Source of the DNA: Mesorhizobium sp. NZP2298
GTDB taxonomy: Bacteria > Pseudomonadota > Alphaproteobacteria > Rhizobiales > Rhizobiaceae
NCBI RefSeq assembly: GCF_013170825.1
Contig: NZ_CP033365.1
Coordinates: 186,001 to 250,000 of the forward strand
DNA: 64,000 bases
Reading direction: 5' to 3'
This document shows, piece by piece, positions 27,712-36,888 of this stretch. The notes under the pieces were generated by a model. That model was given only the letters and a program-made list of their open reading frames with translations. It did not search any database and was not told where the DNA came from. Both the position numbers and the translations under genes were made by a program. Positions within the stretch are counted from its first letter, which is position 1. Every line of letters begins with the position of its first letter.

Positions 27712-28329
27712 CTACATCACGATGACCTTGGCGCCGACCGAGGCGCGGTCATAGAGATCGATAATGTCCTGGTTCATCAGCCGGATACAGCCAGACGACA
27801 TCGCCTTGCCGATCGAATTCCATTCCGGGCTGCCGTGCAGGCGGTAACCCATGTCGCCGCCCTTGTTGAAGAGATACATGGCGCGCGCGCCGAGCGGGTT
27901 CTTGAGGCCCGGTTCCATGCCGTTGGCGAACTTGGCCAGTTCCGGCTGGCGCTTGATCATTTCACGGGGCGGCGTCCAGGTCGGCCATTCGCGCTTCAGC
28001 GCGATATGAGCGGTGCCATGCCACTCGAAGCCCTCGCGGCCAACGCCGATGCCGTAACGGATCGCGCGGCCATCGCCCTCGACGAAATAGAGGAACTTGT
28101 TCTGCGTATCGACGATGATTGTGCCTGGCTTTTCCTTGGTGTCGTAGTTCACTTCCTGTCGGTGATACTGCCTCGGCACTTTTTCGATCGGGATGCGCGG
28201 CAGCTGGTAGCCAGCGTCGGTCACCGCGCCGTAGTCGTTTGAGAAAATCTGCCCGCCGATGGTGCTGCAACCGGCGATAGCAGTGGACAGCGCCAATGCG
28301 GCAATAATTGCAAGCGACTTCATGCGCAT
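27712..28329 (-). CDS. L,D-transpeptidase (YkuD) lipoprotein
   Basis: 205 residues. Signal sequence with lipobox (STAIAGC, Cys near residue 21), so probably anchored to the inner face of the outer membrane. The YkuD domain has catalytic motif HGSPEW ... SSGCIRL, with His near 165 and Cys near 181; such enzymes form 3-3 peptidoglycan cross-links or attach outer-membrane proteins to peptidoglycan, which is common in Rhizobiales. The start may be the ATG at 28329 or the one two codons later (28323); the ribosome site is weak for both. Confidence 0.93.
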   Translation of the reverse strand: MRMKSLAIIAALALSTAIAGCSTIGGQIFSNDYGAVTDAGYQLPRIPIEKVPRQYHRQEVNYDTKEKPGTIIVDTQNKFLYFVEGDGRAIRYGIGVGREGFEWHGTAHIALKREWPTWTPPREMIKRQPELAKFANGMEPGLKNPLGARAMYLFNKGGDMGYRLHGSPEWNSIGKAMSSGCIRLMNQDIIDLYDRASVGAKVIVM

Positions 28330-28443
28330 GTGATGATCCGGTGCCCTGCCCAAACGCCAGCGGCACGAGTCGGCCGCTTTCTCACCATCATTCATGCTGG
28401 CATTTGCTTTGCTTGCCAAGCACACGATGCCTATATCCGTGGC

Positions 28444-28459
28444 CTTACCTGCTGGTAAG
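28444..28459. promoter_or_regulatory. dyad in the divergent L,D-transpeptidase/cueR promoter region
   Basis: CTTACC-TGCT-GGTAAG, 6-bp arms and a four-base centre, resembling a MerR-family operator. It lies 98 bp before the cueR start and 115 bp before the transpeptidase start. GTATCAGTAT follows to the right and could contain a -10 for cueR. Which gene it controls, and by which protein, cannot be decided from the sequence; autoregulation by CueR is one option. Confidence 0.4.
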
Positions 28460-28556
28460 CGTATCAGTATGGCATTTCGGCAACAGCCTTCACCAGATTG
28501 TGAAGTAAATTCAATGGGCCTGAACCGCGCGGGCCATAAGATCGAGGATCTCCGCC

Positions 28557-28970
28557 ATGAATGTCGGCGACGCCGCCCACCGTTCAGGACTGCCGGCCAA
28601 GACCATCCGCTACTATGAGGAGATCGGCCTGATCGCGCCCGCGCGTGCCGCCAACGGCTACCGTGATTATTCCGGCGACGACGTGCACCGGCTGGCTTTC
28701 CTGCGCCGCGCGCGCAACCTCGGCTTTTCCATCGACGATTGCCGTCAGTTGATGGCACTCTACCGGGATCGCGGCCGCGCCAGCGCCGATGTGCGCGAGA
28801 TCGCGTCCGCCCATGTCAGGGCAATCGAGGAGAAGGTGCGCGAACTGCAATCCATGCGCTCGACGCTGCAGAAGCTGATCCATGCCTGCCATGGCGATGA
28901 CAGGCCGGACTGCCCGATCCTGGATGACATGGCGGGGACGGCGGCGGGAGCCGACCAGGCGTTCGGCTGA
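28557..28970 (+). CDS. cueR: MerR-family copper-sensing regulator CueR/HmrR
   Basis: 137 residues. N-terminal winged helix (MNVGDAAHRSGLPAKTIRYY, then EEIGLI), a long coiled-coil dimerisation helix (residues about 80-108) and the Cu(I)-binding loop ACHGDDRPDC with Cys111 and Cys119, the exact seven-residue spacing of CueR. This separates it from Zn- or Hg-sensing MerR proteins. GAGGA is eight bases before the ATG. It should activate the copA promoter at 17043-17073, 11.5 kb away. Confidence 0.92.
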   Translation: MNVGDAAHRSGLPAKTIRYYEEIGLIAPARAANGYRDYSGDDVHRLAFLRRARNLGFSIDDCRQLMALYRDRGRASADVREIASAHVRAIEEKVRELQSMRSTLQKLIHACHGDDRPDCPILDDMAGTAAGADQAFG

Positions 28971-29610
28971 CCCTTCGAAGAGTTCCGGCACCACGCGCAA
29001 ACGCTGAACTATGCCGCGGGGCTTCGTCTCGGCGTGCTCGCAACGCCCGACGCCCTGATCTATATTCATGGCGGCTATAGTCGCCTTCACGTGGTCCGGC
29101 TTTCCATCGGCCACCCCATTGGATGCCATCGTACGCAATCTGCTCGCCACGGATCGGTCGAACCAGGGACTTCAACGCTATTTGCGCTTACTAATATATG
29201 TAGGTTAATCCACGCGGGGATAATCATACCCAACGCCAAACCGCAATGGCCGGCGCAGCCCCCTATAAACCCAAAGCCAGACTGCGCCGGCCATTCCGCC
29301 AGCCATCTTCCCTTACGTCAGTCCTTATATGCTGAATAACTAAAGTAATGGAACGTCCAATGGACATTGACGGAACCAAAACGGTAACGTCAGACCTTTG
29401 CTTTTCTGGCGCAAGACTTTAGTCCTGCCGTCCTATGGTTAGGATCGGAAGTTGATCGAGGCGACATAGGGCCGTCTCGCAGCAGGTCAATACCAGACTG
29501 CACTTGACCGGCTTATGGCGCGATCGCGGAAGGTCGCTCATGGTCCAACGGGTCTGTCAAATATACAATCGCCCGGCACAAACGGGTTCAAACCGTGAAC
29601 AGAATCTGGC
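28971..29610. other. 640-bp intergenic region with a strong GC hairpin
   Basis: No convincing gene in either strand. It is AT-richer than the flanks after about 29170. A perfect 14-bp inverted repeat, AATGGCCGGCGCAG (29245-29258) and its complement at 29282-29295, encloses a 23-base loop rich in C and A. An 11-bp palindrome GTCCAATGGAC lies near 29355. This could be a small RNA, a terminator or a decayed gene; nothing decides between them. Confidence 0.5.
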
Positions 29611-30123
29611 ATGGTGCTTGTCATGCCAATCATCTCTCCCATCGCAATCAACCCTCTCATCGACGGTCGCCAGTCGGAACACGCCATGCTGGTGCGGCGT
29701 GGCGTGCAGCGGCTGCTCATGGAAATGGGCGCGCATGTGCTGCCTGAACTGTCGCTGGCCACCGGCCGCCGCGCCGACCTCGTGGCACTGACCCGCCAGG
29801 GCGATATCTGGATCATCGAGATCAAATCCTCGATCGAGGATTTCAGGGTCGACCGCAAATGGCCGGACTACCGGCTGCATTCCGACCGCTTCTTCTTCGC
29901 CACCCATCCCGGCGTGCCGGCCGAGATATTTCCGGACGAGTGCGGCTTCATCCTGTCCGACGGCTACGGCGCCGAAATCATGCGCGATGCGCCGGAGCAC
30001 CGCATGGCGGCGGCGACGCGCAAGGCGCTGATGCTGCGGATTGCGCGCGCCGGTGCCTCGCGGCTGTTGGCGGCGGAACTGGCCGGCGTCTCGGTGCCGG
30101 TGCTGGAGGGGGAGAGCGAGTAG
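29611..30123 (+). CDS. mmcB: MmcB-family DNA repair protein (PD-(D/E)xK nuclease-like)
   Basis: 170 residues. The segment GRRADLVALTRQGDIWIIEI followed by KSSIEDFRVD has the D ... ExK arrangement of restriction-like nucleases (Asp in RADL, Glu-Ile-Lys). This matches the alphaproteobacterial MmcB family, linked in Caulobacter to mitomycin C damage tolerance. The start may be 29611 or the Met four codons later (29623); neither has a strong ribosome site. It converges with nhaA, 29 bp away. No LexA box was found by eye in the preceding gap. Confidence 0.85.
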   Translation: MVLVMPIISPIAINPLIDGRQSEHAMLVRRGVQRLLMEMGAHVLPELSLATGRRADLVALTRQGDIWIIEIKSSIEDFRVDRKWPDYRLHSDRFFFATHPGVPAEIFPDECGFILSDGYGAEIMRDAPEHRMAAATRKALMLRIARAGASRLLAAELAGVSVPVLEGESE

Positions 30124-30152
30124 TTCGCGGGCCTGCGCGGCATCTGCCGCCG

Positions 30153-31346
30153 CTACTCTTCACCGCCCTCCGCTCCAGCAGCAGGCGCCATCAGCAGTAC
30201 GGCGGCGCCGAGGACGGCGGCGATGAAGGAGCCGGCGAGAATGCCGACCTTGACCGCGTCCTGCAGGGCCACGTCCCCGGCGAAGGCAAGCAGGCCGATG
30301 AACAGGCTCATGGTGAACCCGATGCCGCAGAGCAGCGAGATGCCGAGCATGTGTGACCAGCCGGCATGGGCCGGCAGGTCGGCCAGGCCAAGCCTTATGG
30401 CAAGCGCGGACGAGCCGAGCACACCGACGAGCTTGCCGACCACCAGGCCGGCGGCGACACCCAGCGTCAACGGCTCGATCAGCGCGCCAAGGCTAAGGAC
30501 GGCGAGCGAAACGCCGGCATTGGCAAAACCGAAAATGGGGATGATGACGAAGGGCACGATGCTGTGCAGGCCATGCTCAAGCCGGTGCAGCGGCGAATGG
30601 TCGAGGTCGTGGCCGATCCCGGCCGAGCGTTCGAGCGGGATGGTCAGCGCCAAGGCGACGCCGGCAAGCGTGGCGTGGACACCCGATTTCAGCACCAGCA
30701 CCCACAGGATGGCGCCGAGCACGAGATAGGGCACCAGCGTCATCACCCGCATGCGGTTGAGCACGACGAGCACGGCAATGACGGCGAAGGCGGCGCCGAG
30801 ATAGGCCAGCGACAGGCCGCTGGTGTAGAAGATGGCGATGATGATGACGGCGCCGAGGTCGTCGATGATGGCGAGCGCGGTGAGAAAAACCTTCAGCGAG
30901 GCCGGCACACGGCTGCCGAGCAGCGACAGCACGCCGAGCGCGAAAGCGATGTCGGTGGCGGTCGGGATCGCCCAACCGGGCAGTGCGGCTGAATTGTTGC
31001 GGTTGATGGCGACATAGACCAGTGCCGGAACCAGCATGCCGCCCGCCGCAGCGATGCCAGGCAGGACGCGGCGCGGCCAGCTGGAAAGCTGGCCGTCCAG
31101 CATCTCGCGCTTGATCTCCAGCCCGACGAGCAGGAAGAACACCGCCATCAGCCCGTCATTGATCCAGTGCGAGACGCTGAGCGGGCCGAGATAGGCGTGG
31201 AGCACGGAGAAATAGGTTCCCGACAGCGGCGAATTGGCGACGATCAGGGCAAGGGCCGCCGCCGCCATCAGGATGATGCCGCCGGCCGCTTCGCTATCGA
31301 GAAATTCGCGGAAGACGGAAACCGGCCGCTGCTTCAAATCCTGCAT
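30153..31346 (-). CDS. nhaA: Na+/H+ antiporter NhaA
   Basis: 397 residues, about 12 transmembrane helices. The paired ion-binding aspartates are in [33 protein letters not shown] and [20 protein letters not shown] are family signatures. Exports Na+ in exchange for protons, giving pH and salt homeostasis. The ATG at 31346 has GGAGG just upstream; the longer frame overlaps actR and is rejected. It follows actR by 29 bp on the same strand, so it is probably read from the actS/actR transcript. Confidence 0.95.
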   Translation of the reverse strand: MQDLKQRPVSVFREFLDSEAAGGIILMAAAALALIVANSPLSGTYFSVLHAYLGPLSVSHWINDGLMAVFFLLVGLEIKREMLDGQLSSWPRRVLPGIAAAGGMLVPALVYVAINRNNSAALPGWAIPTATDIAFALGVLSLLGSRVPASLKVFLTALAIIDDLGAVIIIAIFYTSGLSLAYLGAAFAVIAVLVVLNRMRVMTLVPYLVLGAILWVLVLKSGVHATLAGVALALTIPLERSAGIGHDLDHSPLHRLEHGLHSIVPFVIIPIFGFANAGVSLAVLSLGALIEPLTLGVAAGLVVGKLVGVLGSSALAIRLGLADLPAHAGWSHMLGISLLCGIGFTMSLFIGLLAFAGDVALQDAVKVGILAGSFIAAVLGAAVLLMAPAAGAEGGEE

Positions 31347-31375
31347 GTCGCCTCCGATGTCACCCGACCTGCCGA

Positions 31376-31939
31376 TTAGCGCGGTGCGCGCTTGGCGAGT
31401 ATCCGCTGCAGCGTGCGGCGATGCATGTTGAGCCGGCGCGCGGTCTCGGAGACGTTGCGCTCGCACATTTCGTAGACGCGCTGGATGTGCTCCCAGCGAA
31501 CGCGGTCGGCCGACATCGGGTTCTCCGGGGGCGCGGCGCGCTCGCCCGAGGTGCGGGTGAGGGCGGCAAAGATGTCGTCGGCGTCGGCCGGCTTCGACAG
31601 ATAGTCGACGGCACCGAGCTTCACGGCGGTCACCGCGGTGGCGATGTTGCCGTAGCCGGTCAGGATGATGGTGCGGGAGTCCTCGCGCTTCTCGCGGATG
31701 GCGGCGACCACGTCGAGGCCGTTGCCGTCGCCGAGCCGCATGTCGACCACGGCGTAAGCCGGCGGATTGGCCCGGGCCTTGCCCACGGCCTCCTCGACGC
31801 TCTCGGCGGTCTCGACCACGAAGCCCCTGGTTTCCATGGCGCGGGCCAGACGGGTGAGGAACGGCTTGTCGTCATCGACGATCAAAAGCGAGGTGTCTTC
31901 GCCTTCAACCATTGCGCCAATATTTTCATCGCCTGTCAT
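31376..31939 (-). CDS. actR: ActR/RegA/PrrA-type response regulator
   Basis: 187 residues. The receiver domain [11 protein letters not shown] has the phospho-acceptor Asp in [12 protein letters not shown] (near residue 65) and conserved Lys in [11 protein letters not shown] short proline-bearing linker leads to a Fis-type helix-turn-helix, [20 protein letters not shown], at the C terminus. In rhizobia ActR-ActS controls acid tolerance and redox-linked genes (CO2 fixation, denitrification, electron transport). The start at 31939 fits the known family N terminus. It lies 64 bp after actS on the same strand. Confidence 0.94.
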   Translation of the reverse strand: MTGDENIGAMVEGEDTSLLIVDDDKPFLTRLARAMETRGFVVETAESVEEAVGKARANPPAYAVVDMRLGDGNGLDVVAAIREKREDSRTIILTGYGNIATAVTAVKLGAVDYLSKPADADDIFAALTRTSGERAAPPENPMSADRVRWEHIQRVYEMCERNVSETARRLNMHRRTLQRILAKRAPR

Positions 31940-32003
31940 TGTCTTGAAAATTCCTGCTGCCTTAATTTTACGCAGATATAGTTTTGCGCCGCTATTGTCC
32001 AAC

Positions 32004-33335
32004 TTATGCAATGTCAAACATGGTGGCAGGGGCCGTTTCCGGGTTCAGGAAGACTGTTCTCGGCCACGAAATCTGCACCACCGCCCCCTCGCCGAGGCCG
32101 CTTGAATTGCGGAAATCCAGCGCGGCACCCGAGCGTTCAAGCAGTGTCTTGGCAATGAACAGGCCAAGCCCAAGGCCTCCGCCGGCCTCGGTGCCCTGGC
32201 GCGTCGACATATAGGGCTCGCCGATGCGATCGATGATCTCTGGTGGAAAACCAGGTCCGTCGTCGATGATCGAAAAGGTGACGGTCGCCTCGTCCCAGCT
32301 CCAGCGCACGGTGACGCTCTTGCGGGCGAAATCGACGGCGTTCTCGACCAGATTGCCAAGACCATAGATGACGCCCGGATTGCGGCGCCCGACCGGCTCG
32401 GGCCCGGTGCGCTCGCCGGGGCGAAGCTTGATCGAGATGCCGAAGTCGCGATGCGGCGCGGTGACCTCCTCGACCAGCGAGGTCAGCGGCAAGCGGGAAA
32501 GATGCGCCTCACCCTCGGACGACAGGCTGGTCAGACGCTTGAGGATTTCGCGGCAGCGCTCGCTCTGCGAGCGCAGCAGCTTCACGTCTTCCCCGTATTT
32601 CGGGTCGCTGCCGAGCGCTCTTTCCATCTCCTTGGCGACAAGCGTGATGGTGGCGAGCGGCGTGCCAAGCTCATGCGCGGCGGCCGCCGCCAAGCCGTCG
32701 AGTGCCGAAAGGTGCTGCTCGCGCTGCAGCACCAGTTCGGTGGCGGCAAGCGCATTGGCCAGAAGCCGGGCTTCGGCTGCCACCCGGAAGGCATACATGG
32801 CCGTGAAGGCGATCGAGGACAGCACCGCCATCCACATGCCTGCGACATAGATGAAGGGCATCACCAGCGGCGCGCCTTCATACCAGGGCAGCGGCAGATG
32901 GATGAAAACCAGCAAGGTCGCCGCTATCATCACCAGCCCGCCGAGAATGGCGGTCAGGCGCAAGGGCAGCGACGTCGCCGAAATGACGACGGGCACCGTC
33001 ATCAGCAGCGAGAACGGATTGGTCAGGCCGCCGGTCATGTAGAGCAGGCCGGCAAGCTGCAGGCTATCGAAGATCAGGATGCCGAAAGCGGCAAACGGGG
33101 TGAGCCGGTGCGCGGCCGGAAAGCGGAACGCCAGGAACAGGTTCATCCAGGCCGAACAGGCGATCAGCGCGAAGCACAGGCTGACCGGCAGCGGGAATTT
33201 CAGGCCATAGGCGACGACGAGCACCGTTACGCTCTGGCCGACAATGGCAAGCCAGCGCAGCCGGATCAGCGTATTGAGACGCAGCCTCTGGCTTTGCTGG
33301 AAATCGGGCGCACGCAAAACATTGATCATGGCCAT
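32004..33335 (-). CDS. actS: ActS/RegB/PrrB-type redox sensor histidine kinase
   Basis: 443 residues: six N-terminal transmembrane segments, with the quinone-binding motif GGLTNPF between two of them, then a HisKA domain with the phosphorylated His near residue 221 in AAAAHELGTPLATI. The redox-box Cys is near 261 in SQSERCREIL, and an HATPase_c domain has GNLVENAVDFA and GGGLGLGLFIAKTL. All features that let RegB sense quinone redox state and disulfide formation are kept. The gene directly precedes actR. Confidence 0.95.
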   Translation of the reverse strand: MAMINVLRAPDFQQSQRLRLNTLIRLRWLAIVGQSVTVLVVAYGLKFPLPVSLCFALIACSAWMNLFLAFRFPAAHRLTPFAAFGILIFDSLQLAGLLYMTGGLTNPFSLLMTVPVVISATSLPLRLTAILGGLVMIAATLLVFIHLPLPWYEGAPLVMPFIYVAGMWMAVLSSIAFTAMYAFRVAAEARLLANALAATELVLQREQHLSALDGLAAAAAHELGTPLATITLVAKEMERALGSDPKYGEDVKLLRSQSERCREILKRLTSLSSEGEAHLSRLPLTSLVEEVTAPHRDFGISIKLRPGERTGPEPVGRRNPGVIYGLGNLVENAVDFARKSVTVRWSWDEATVTFSIIDDGPGFPPEIIDRIGEPYMSTRQGTEAGGGLGLGLFIAKTLLERSGAALDFRNSSGLGEGAVVQISWPRTVFLNPETAPATMFDIA

Positions 33336-33412
33336 GGATTACAGCCGCAGAGCGCCCAAGGCTAGGTCCGCTCCAATCCGATGGAGTCGGATTGCAGCTC
33401 TACTTCTGGTTT

Positions 33413-33461
33413 GAGCATGATCTTTTCCAAAAACCGGTTCCCACTTTTTGGGATCATGCTC
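33413..33461. repeat. short palindromic RIME-type repeat overlapping the hrpB stop
   Basis: GAGCATGATC (33413-33422) pairs with GATCATGCTC (33452-33461), enclosing TTTTCCAAAAACCGGTTCCC, the core block of the mosaic repeats. The hrpB stop (33454-33456) lies inside the right arm. Confidence 0.7.
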
Positions 33462-35913
33462 GCGGTTTAGCGCGGGCGGTAGCGGCGGCGAGCAGCGGAT
33501 TCTCCGGCCAGACATGCTTGGGATAGCGGCCGCGCATGTCGGCGCGTACATCGGTCCAGGAGCCGCGCCAGAAGCCGGGCAGGTCGCGTGTCGTCTGGAT
33601 CGGCCGGTGCGCCGGCGACAACAGTTCGAGCGTCAGCGGCACCGTGCCGTTGGCGATCGAGGGATGGCGGTCGAGGCCGAACAGCTCCTGCACGCGAACC
33701 GCCAGCACCGGCCATTCGCCGTCATAGCGGATCGGCACATGGCTGCCCGACGGCGCGTCGAAATGCGTTGGCGCCAGGGTATCGACCTTGCGCTGGAGGT
33801 CGTGCGGCACGAGCGAGGCAAGGCCGGCCGAAACAACCCCGGAATCGACGGCGGCCAGGGACGCGGCGCCCGACAGGAACGGCAGCAGCCAGTCGTCAAG
33901 GCGCTCGATCAGCGCGTCATCCGACATATCGGGCCAGGGCGCTCCGAGGCCGCGATGCAACCAGGACAGCCGTTGGCGCAGCGTCTCGGCCGCCTTGCTC
34001 CAGGTTAGTAGCGACAGCCCATGCTCGCGCAAGGCGTCGAGAATGGCATGGTCGGCGTCGGCGCCTGAAGGAGCGGGCAGCATGCGCTCCGCGAGCGTGA
34101 TGGCGCCCAGGCGAACGGTCTCGCGCACCCGCACGGCGCGCCGGTCGCGATCGAAGCTCGTTTGCCGGCGCGTTTCGATCCGGTCGGCCAGCGTGGCGCG
34201 GATGTCGTCCTCGCCGATTGCGGCCGCCGCGGCGATGCGCGCGTTCTGCGCCTTGCCCTGCAGGTCGGCGACGACCAGGAACGGCTCGCCCGCCAGAGGG
34301 TCGGCGGCATCGAGCATGGCGCCGGAACCATTGGCCAGCACGAAGCGTCCGCGCTCGCCGCGCGCCTTGGCGACGCGATCCGGCCAGGCGTGGATGAGCA
34401 GGGGACCAGCAGGAACAGCCGCGCTGTCCTTCGCGCCGCTCGCCTGTCTTGCCAACCGCTCCGCTAGCTGCCGCGCGGCGACGGCGCGCGGCGATCGTTC
34501 AGCGCGAAAGCGCATCAGCCGCCGTTCGAGGTCGGCGCCGTCGCCACCAAGGCCGCGTTCGGTCAGCAGCACGGCCAATATAGCCGCCTCGCCGGCATGG
34601 CCGCCCTTCGCCGCCTCGGCGACCATATGCGCCAGCCGCACCGGCAGAGCGAGCTTGCGCATGGCCATGCCCGCTTCCGTGAGGCGGCCTGCCTCATCGA
34701 TGGCGTCCAGCGCGCGCAGCAGCACCCTCGCCTCGTTGAGCGCCGGCGCGGGCGGCGGATCGAGGAAGGCGAGCGCCGTCGGATCGGCGACACCGAAGGC
34801 GGCGCAGTCGAGCAGCAGGCCCGACAGATCCGCCTCGAGGATTTCCGGCGGCGTGAAAGCGGGAAGCGCCGCCGTCTGTTCGGCGCGCCACAGCCGGATG
34901 GCGACGCCGGCTTGCGTGCGCCCGGCGCGGCCGGCGCGCTGATCTGCGGAAGCCTTGCTGACGCGCACGGTCTCCAGCCGCGTCAGGCCGCTCGCCGGCT
35001 CGTAACGCGGCAGCCGCGACAGGCCGGAATCGATGACGACGCGCACGCCGTCGATGGTGATCGAGGTTTCGGCGATGGAAGTTGCCAGCACCACCTTGCG
35101 GCGACCGGGCGGCGCTGGCTTGATCGCGGCGTCCTGCGCCTTGCCGTCGAGCTGGCCATGGAGCGGGACGATGTCGGTGTCGGCGCCGACCTTGCCGGCC
35201 AGCCGCTCGGCGGTGCGCTCGATCTCGCGCTGGCCGGGCAGGAAAGCAAGCACGCTGCCGCTTTCGCCGGTGAGCGCCGAGCGGATCGCCTTGGCCATGG
35301 CATCCTCGATCGGGATACCGGCCGGCCGTTCGTCGTAGCGGATATCGACGGGGAAGGCGCGGCCCTCGCTTTCGATCACCGGCGCGCGCGACAGAAGCTT
35401 GCCGACGCGGGCGCCGTCGAGCGTCGCCGACATAACAACCAGGCGCAGATCCGGCCGCAGCGCACCTTGCACATCGAGTGCCAGGGCAAGGCCGAAATCA
35501 CCGTCGAGCGAACGCTCGTGGAATTCGTCGAAAATGACCGCCGAGACACCGGGCAGTTCGGGATCGTCGAGGATCATGCGTGCCAGCACGCCCTCGGTGA
35601 CGACCAGGATCCTGGTCCGGGCCGAGGTGCGGTTCTCCATCCGCATGGCATAGCCGACCGTGCCGCCGGGCTCCTCGCTCAGCAATTCGGCCATGCGCCG
35701 CGCGGCAGCGCGGGCGGCGAGCCGGCGCGGTTCGAGCAGAACGATCCGGCCGGTTCCCAGCCAGGACGCGTCCAGCAGCGCCAAGGGCACCAGCGTCGTC
35801 TTGCCGGCGCCGGGCGGCGCCACCAGCACGGCGCTGTTGCCATTGCCAAGCGCTTCGCCGAGCGCCGGCAACACAGCTGTGACCGGAAGCTCCGGCAACG
35901 GTTTCGTCTTCAT
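33454..35913 (-). CDS. hrpB: ATP-dependent helicase HrpB (DEAH family)
   Basis: 819 residues. Walker A VAPPGAGKTTLVPLALL near 32-48; DEFHER box near 128-133 (variant of DEAH); MSATLDG, motif III; QRAGRAGRTQAG, motif VI; then the HrpB-specific C-terminal domain. Bacterial HrpB is an RNA/DNA helicase of unclear role. The stop falls within a repeat. It is followed on the upstream side, 57 bp away, by the EamA gene on the same strand. Confidence 0.95.
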   Translation of the reverse strand: MKTKPLPELPVTAVLPALGEALGNGNSAVLVAPPGAGKTTLVPLALLDASWLGTGRIVLLEPRRLAARAAARRMAELLSEEPGGTVGYAMRMENRTSARTRILVVTEGVLARMILDDPELPGVSAVIFDEFHERSLDGDFGLALALDVQGALRPDLRLVVMSATLDGARVGKLLSRAPVIESEGRAFPVDIRYDERPAGIPIEDAMAKAIRSALTGESGSVLAFLPGQREIERTAERLAGKVGADTDIVPLHGQLDGKAQDAAIKPAPPGRRKVVLATSIAETSITIDGVRVVIDSGLSRLPRYEPASGLTRLETVRVSKASADQRAGRAGRTQAGVAIRLWRAEQTAALPAFTPPEILEADLSGLLLDCAAFGVADPTALAFLDPPPAPALNEARVLLRALDAIDEAGRLTEAGMAMRKLALPVRLAHMVAEAAKGGHAGEAAILAVLLTERGLGGDGADLERRLMRFRAERSPRAVAARQLAERLARQASGAKDSAAVPAGPLLIHAWPDRVAKARGERGRFVLANGSGAMLDAADPLAGEPFLVVADLQGKAQNARIAAAAAIGEDDIRATLADRIETRRQTSFDRDRRAVRVRETVRLGAITLAERMLPAPSGADADHAILDALREHGLSLLTWSKAAETLRQRLSWLHRGLGAPWPDMSDDALIERLDDWLLPFLSGAASLAAVDSGVVSAGLASLVPHDLQRKVDTLAPTHFDAPSGSHVPIRYDGEWPVLAVRVQELFGLDRHPSIANGTVPLTLELLSPAHRPIQTTRDLPGFWRGSWTDVRADMRGRYPKHVWPENPLLAAATARAKPRA

Positions 35914-35970
35914 CGCGCCCGCATATCAGCGGTCCCGGCCGCCGTGCAACTTTATCGCGCTAACGCCTGG

Positions 35971-36861
35971 TCAAAGGCGGGTGCGCGAAAACGGGTTCCA
36001 GCGCACCGTGCCGAGCCTCACCTCCTCGCGCACCATCGTCAGCAGGCCGGAGGCGCCGACAACCGCGAGGCCGACCAGCGATAGCCAATCGGGATATTCC
36101 TGGAAGAACAACGCGCCGAGGATGACCGCCCACACGATCTGCGAATAATGCGTCGGCGCGATCCGGTTGGCGGGCGCGTATTTGGCCGCCAGGAGCTGCA
36201 TGAGCTGCCCGCCGGCGGTGAAGGCGCCGGCCATCGCCAGCCAGACAAGCTGCATGGCGTTCGGCAATGTGAAGGAGCTGACGGCGGCGCCAGCTCCGTT
36301 GAACAGCAGGCCATAGCCGACAAGCACGCCGAGCATCGATGTGCGCTTCTCCTGCTGGGCGAGCGAGCGCAGCAGGATAACACTGGCCGCGGCGAGAAAG
36401 GCGTTCACGAAGGCGGCCAGATGGCCGAGGTTCAATTCGCGGAAACCCGGTCGCACCACCAGCATCACCCCGGCAAAGCCGGCGACAACCGCCAGCCATC
36501 GCCAGGGACCAACCTTTTCCTTCAGGATGACGGTGGACAGGATGGTGACCAGCAAAGGCGCCAGGAAGATCAGCGCGTAGACTTCGGCAAGGGGAATGTG
36601 AGTGAAGGCATAGACGCTGAGCACGCCCGACGCGATGCCGGCCAGGGCCCGCGCCTGCACGGCCCATGGCCGCTTCATGCGCCAGAAATCGCGCCAGCGT
36701 TCACCCGCGGGGCGGCTGAAGAACAGGAAACAGCCGGCGAACAAGGTGGAGAAGAAGCCGATCTCGAAGACGGTGAACTGTCCGCCCAGGCTCTTGATCA
36801 CGGCATCGCTGCCCGAATAGCTTGCATAGGCGATCAGGGCGAGCAGGATTCCGTTCGGCAC
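35971..36861 (-). CDS. DMT-superfamily EamA transporter
   Basis: 296 residues, two EamA repeats and ten transmembrane helices; unrelated in close detail to the EamA protein at 4698-5600. The start is a GTG at 36859-36861 (PNGILLALIAYASYSG follows), preceded by GGAAATGG; no in-frame ATG fits, and the long upstream extension of this frame is antisense to the deacetylase gene. Substrate unknown. The adjoining divergent gene starts only 27 bp away. Confidence 0.85.
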   Translation of the reverse strand: MPNGILLALIAYASYSGSDAVIKSLGGQFTVFEIGFFSTLFAGCFLFFSRPAGERWRDFWRMKRPWAVQARALAGIASGVLSVYAFTHIPLAEVYALIFLAPLLVTILSTVILKEKVGPWRWLAVVAGFAGVMLVVRPGFRELNLGHLAAFVNAFLAAASVILLRSLAQQEKRTSMLGVLVGYGLLFNGAGAAVSSFTLPNAMQLVWLAMAGAFTAGGQLMQLLAAKYAPANRIAPTHYSQIVWAVILGALFFQEYPDWLSLVGLAVVGASGLLTMVREEVRLGTVRWNPFSRTRL

Positions 36862-36888
36862 GTTTTTCCATTTCCGGGAGAGAGTAGC

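Noticed and set aside
28584..29150. 188-codon minus-strand frame over cueR and the following gap
   Set aside because: Mostly antisense to cueR; the part outside has no ribosome site or recognisable motif.
36148..36888. N-terminal extension of the PIG-L deacetylase (in-frame, 247 codons)
   Set aside because: It is antisense to the EamA gene and lacks family similarity; the GTG at 36889 has a good ribosome site and starts at the family N terminus.
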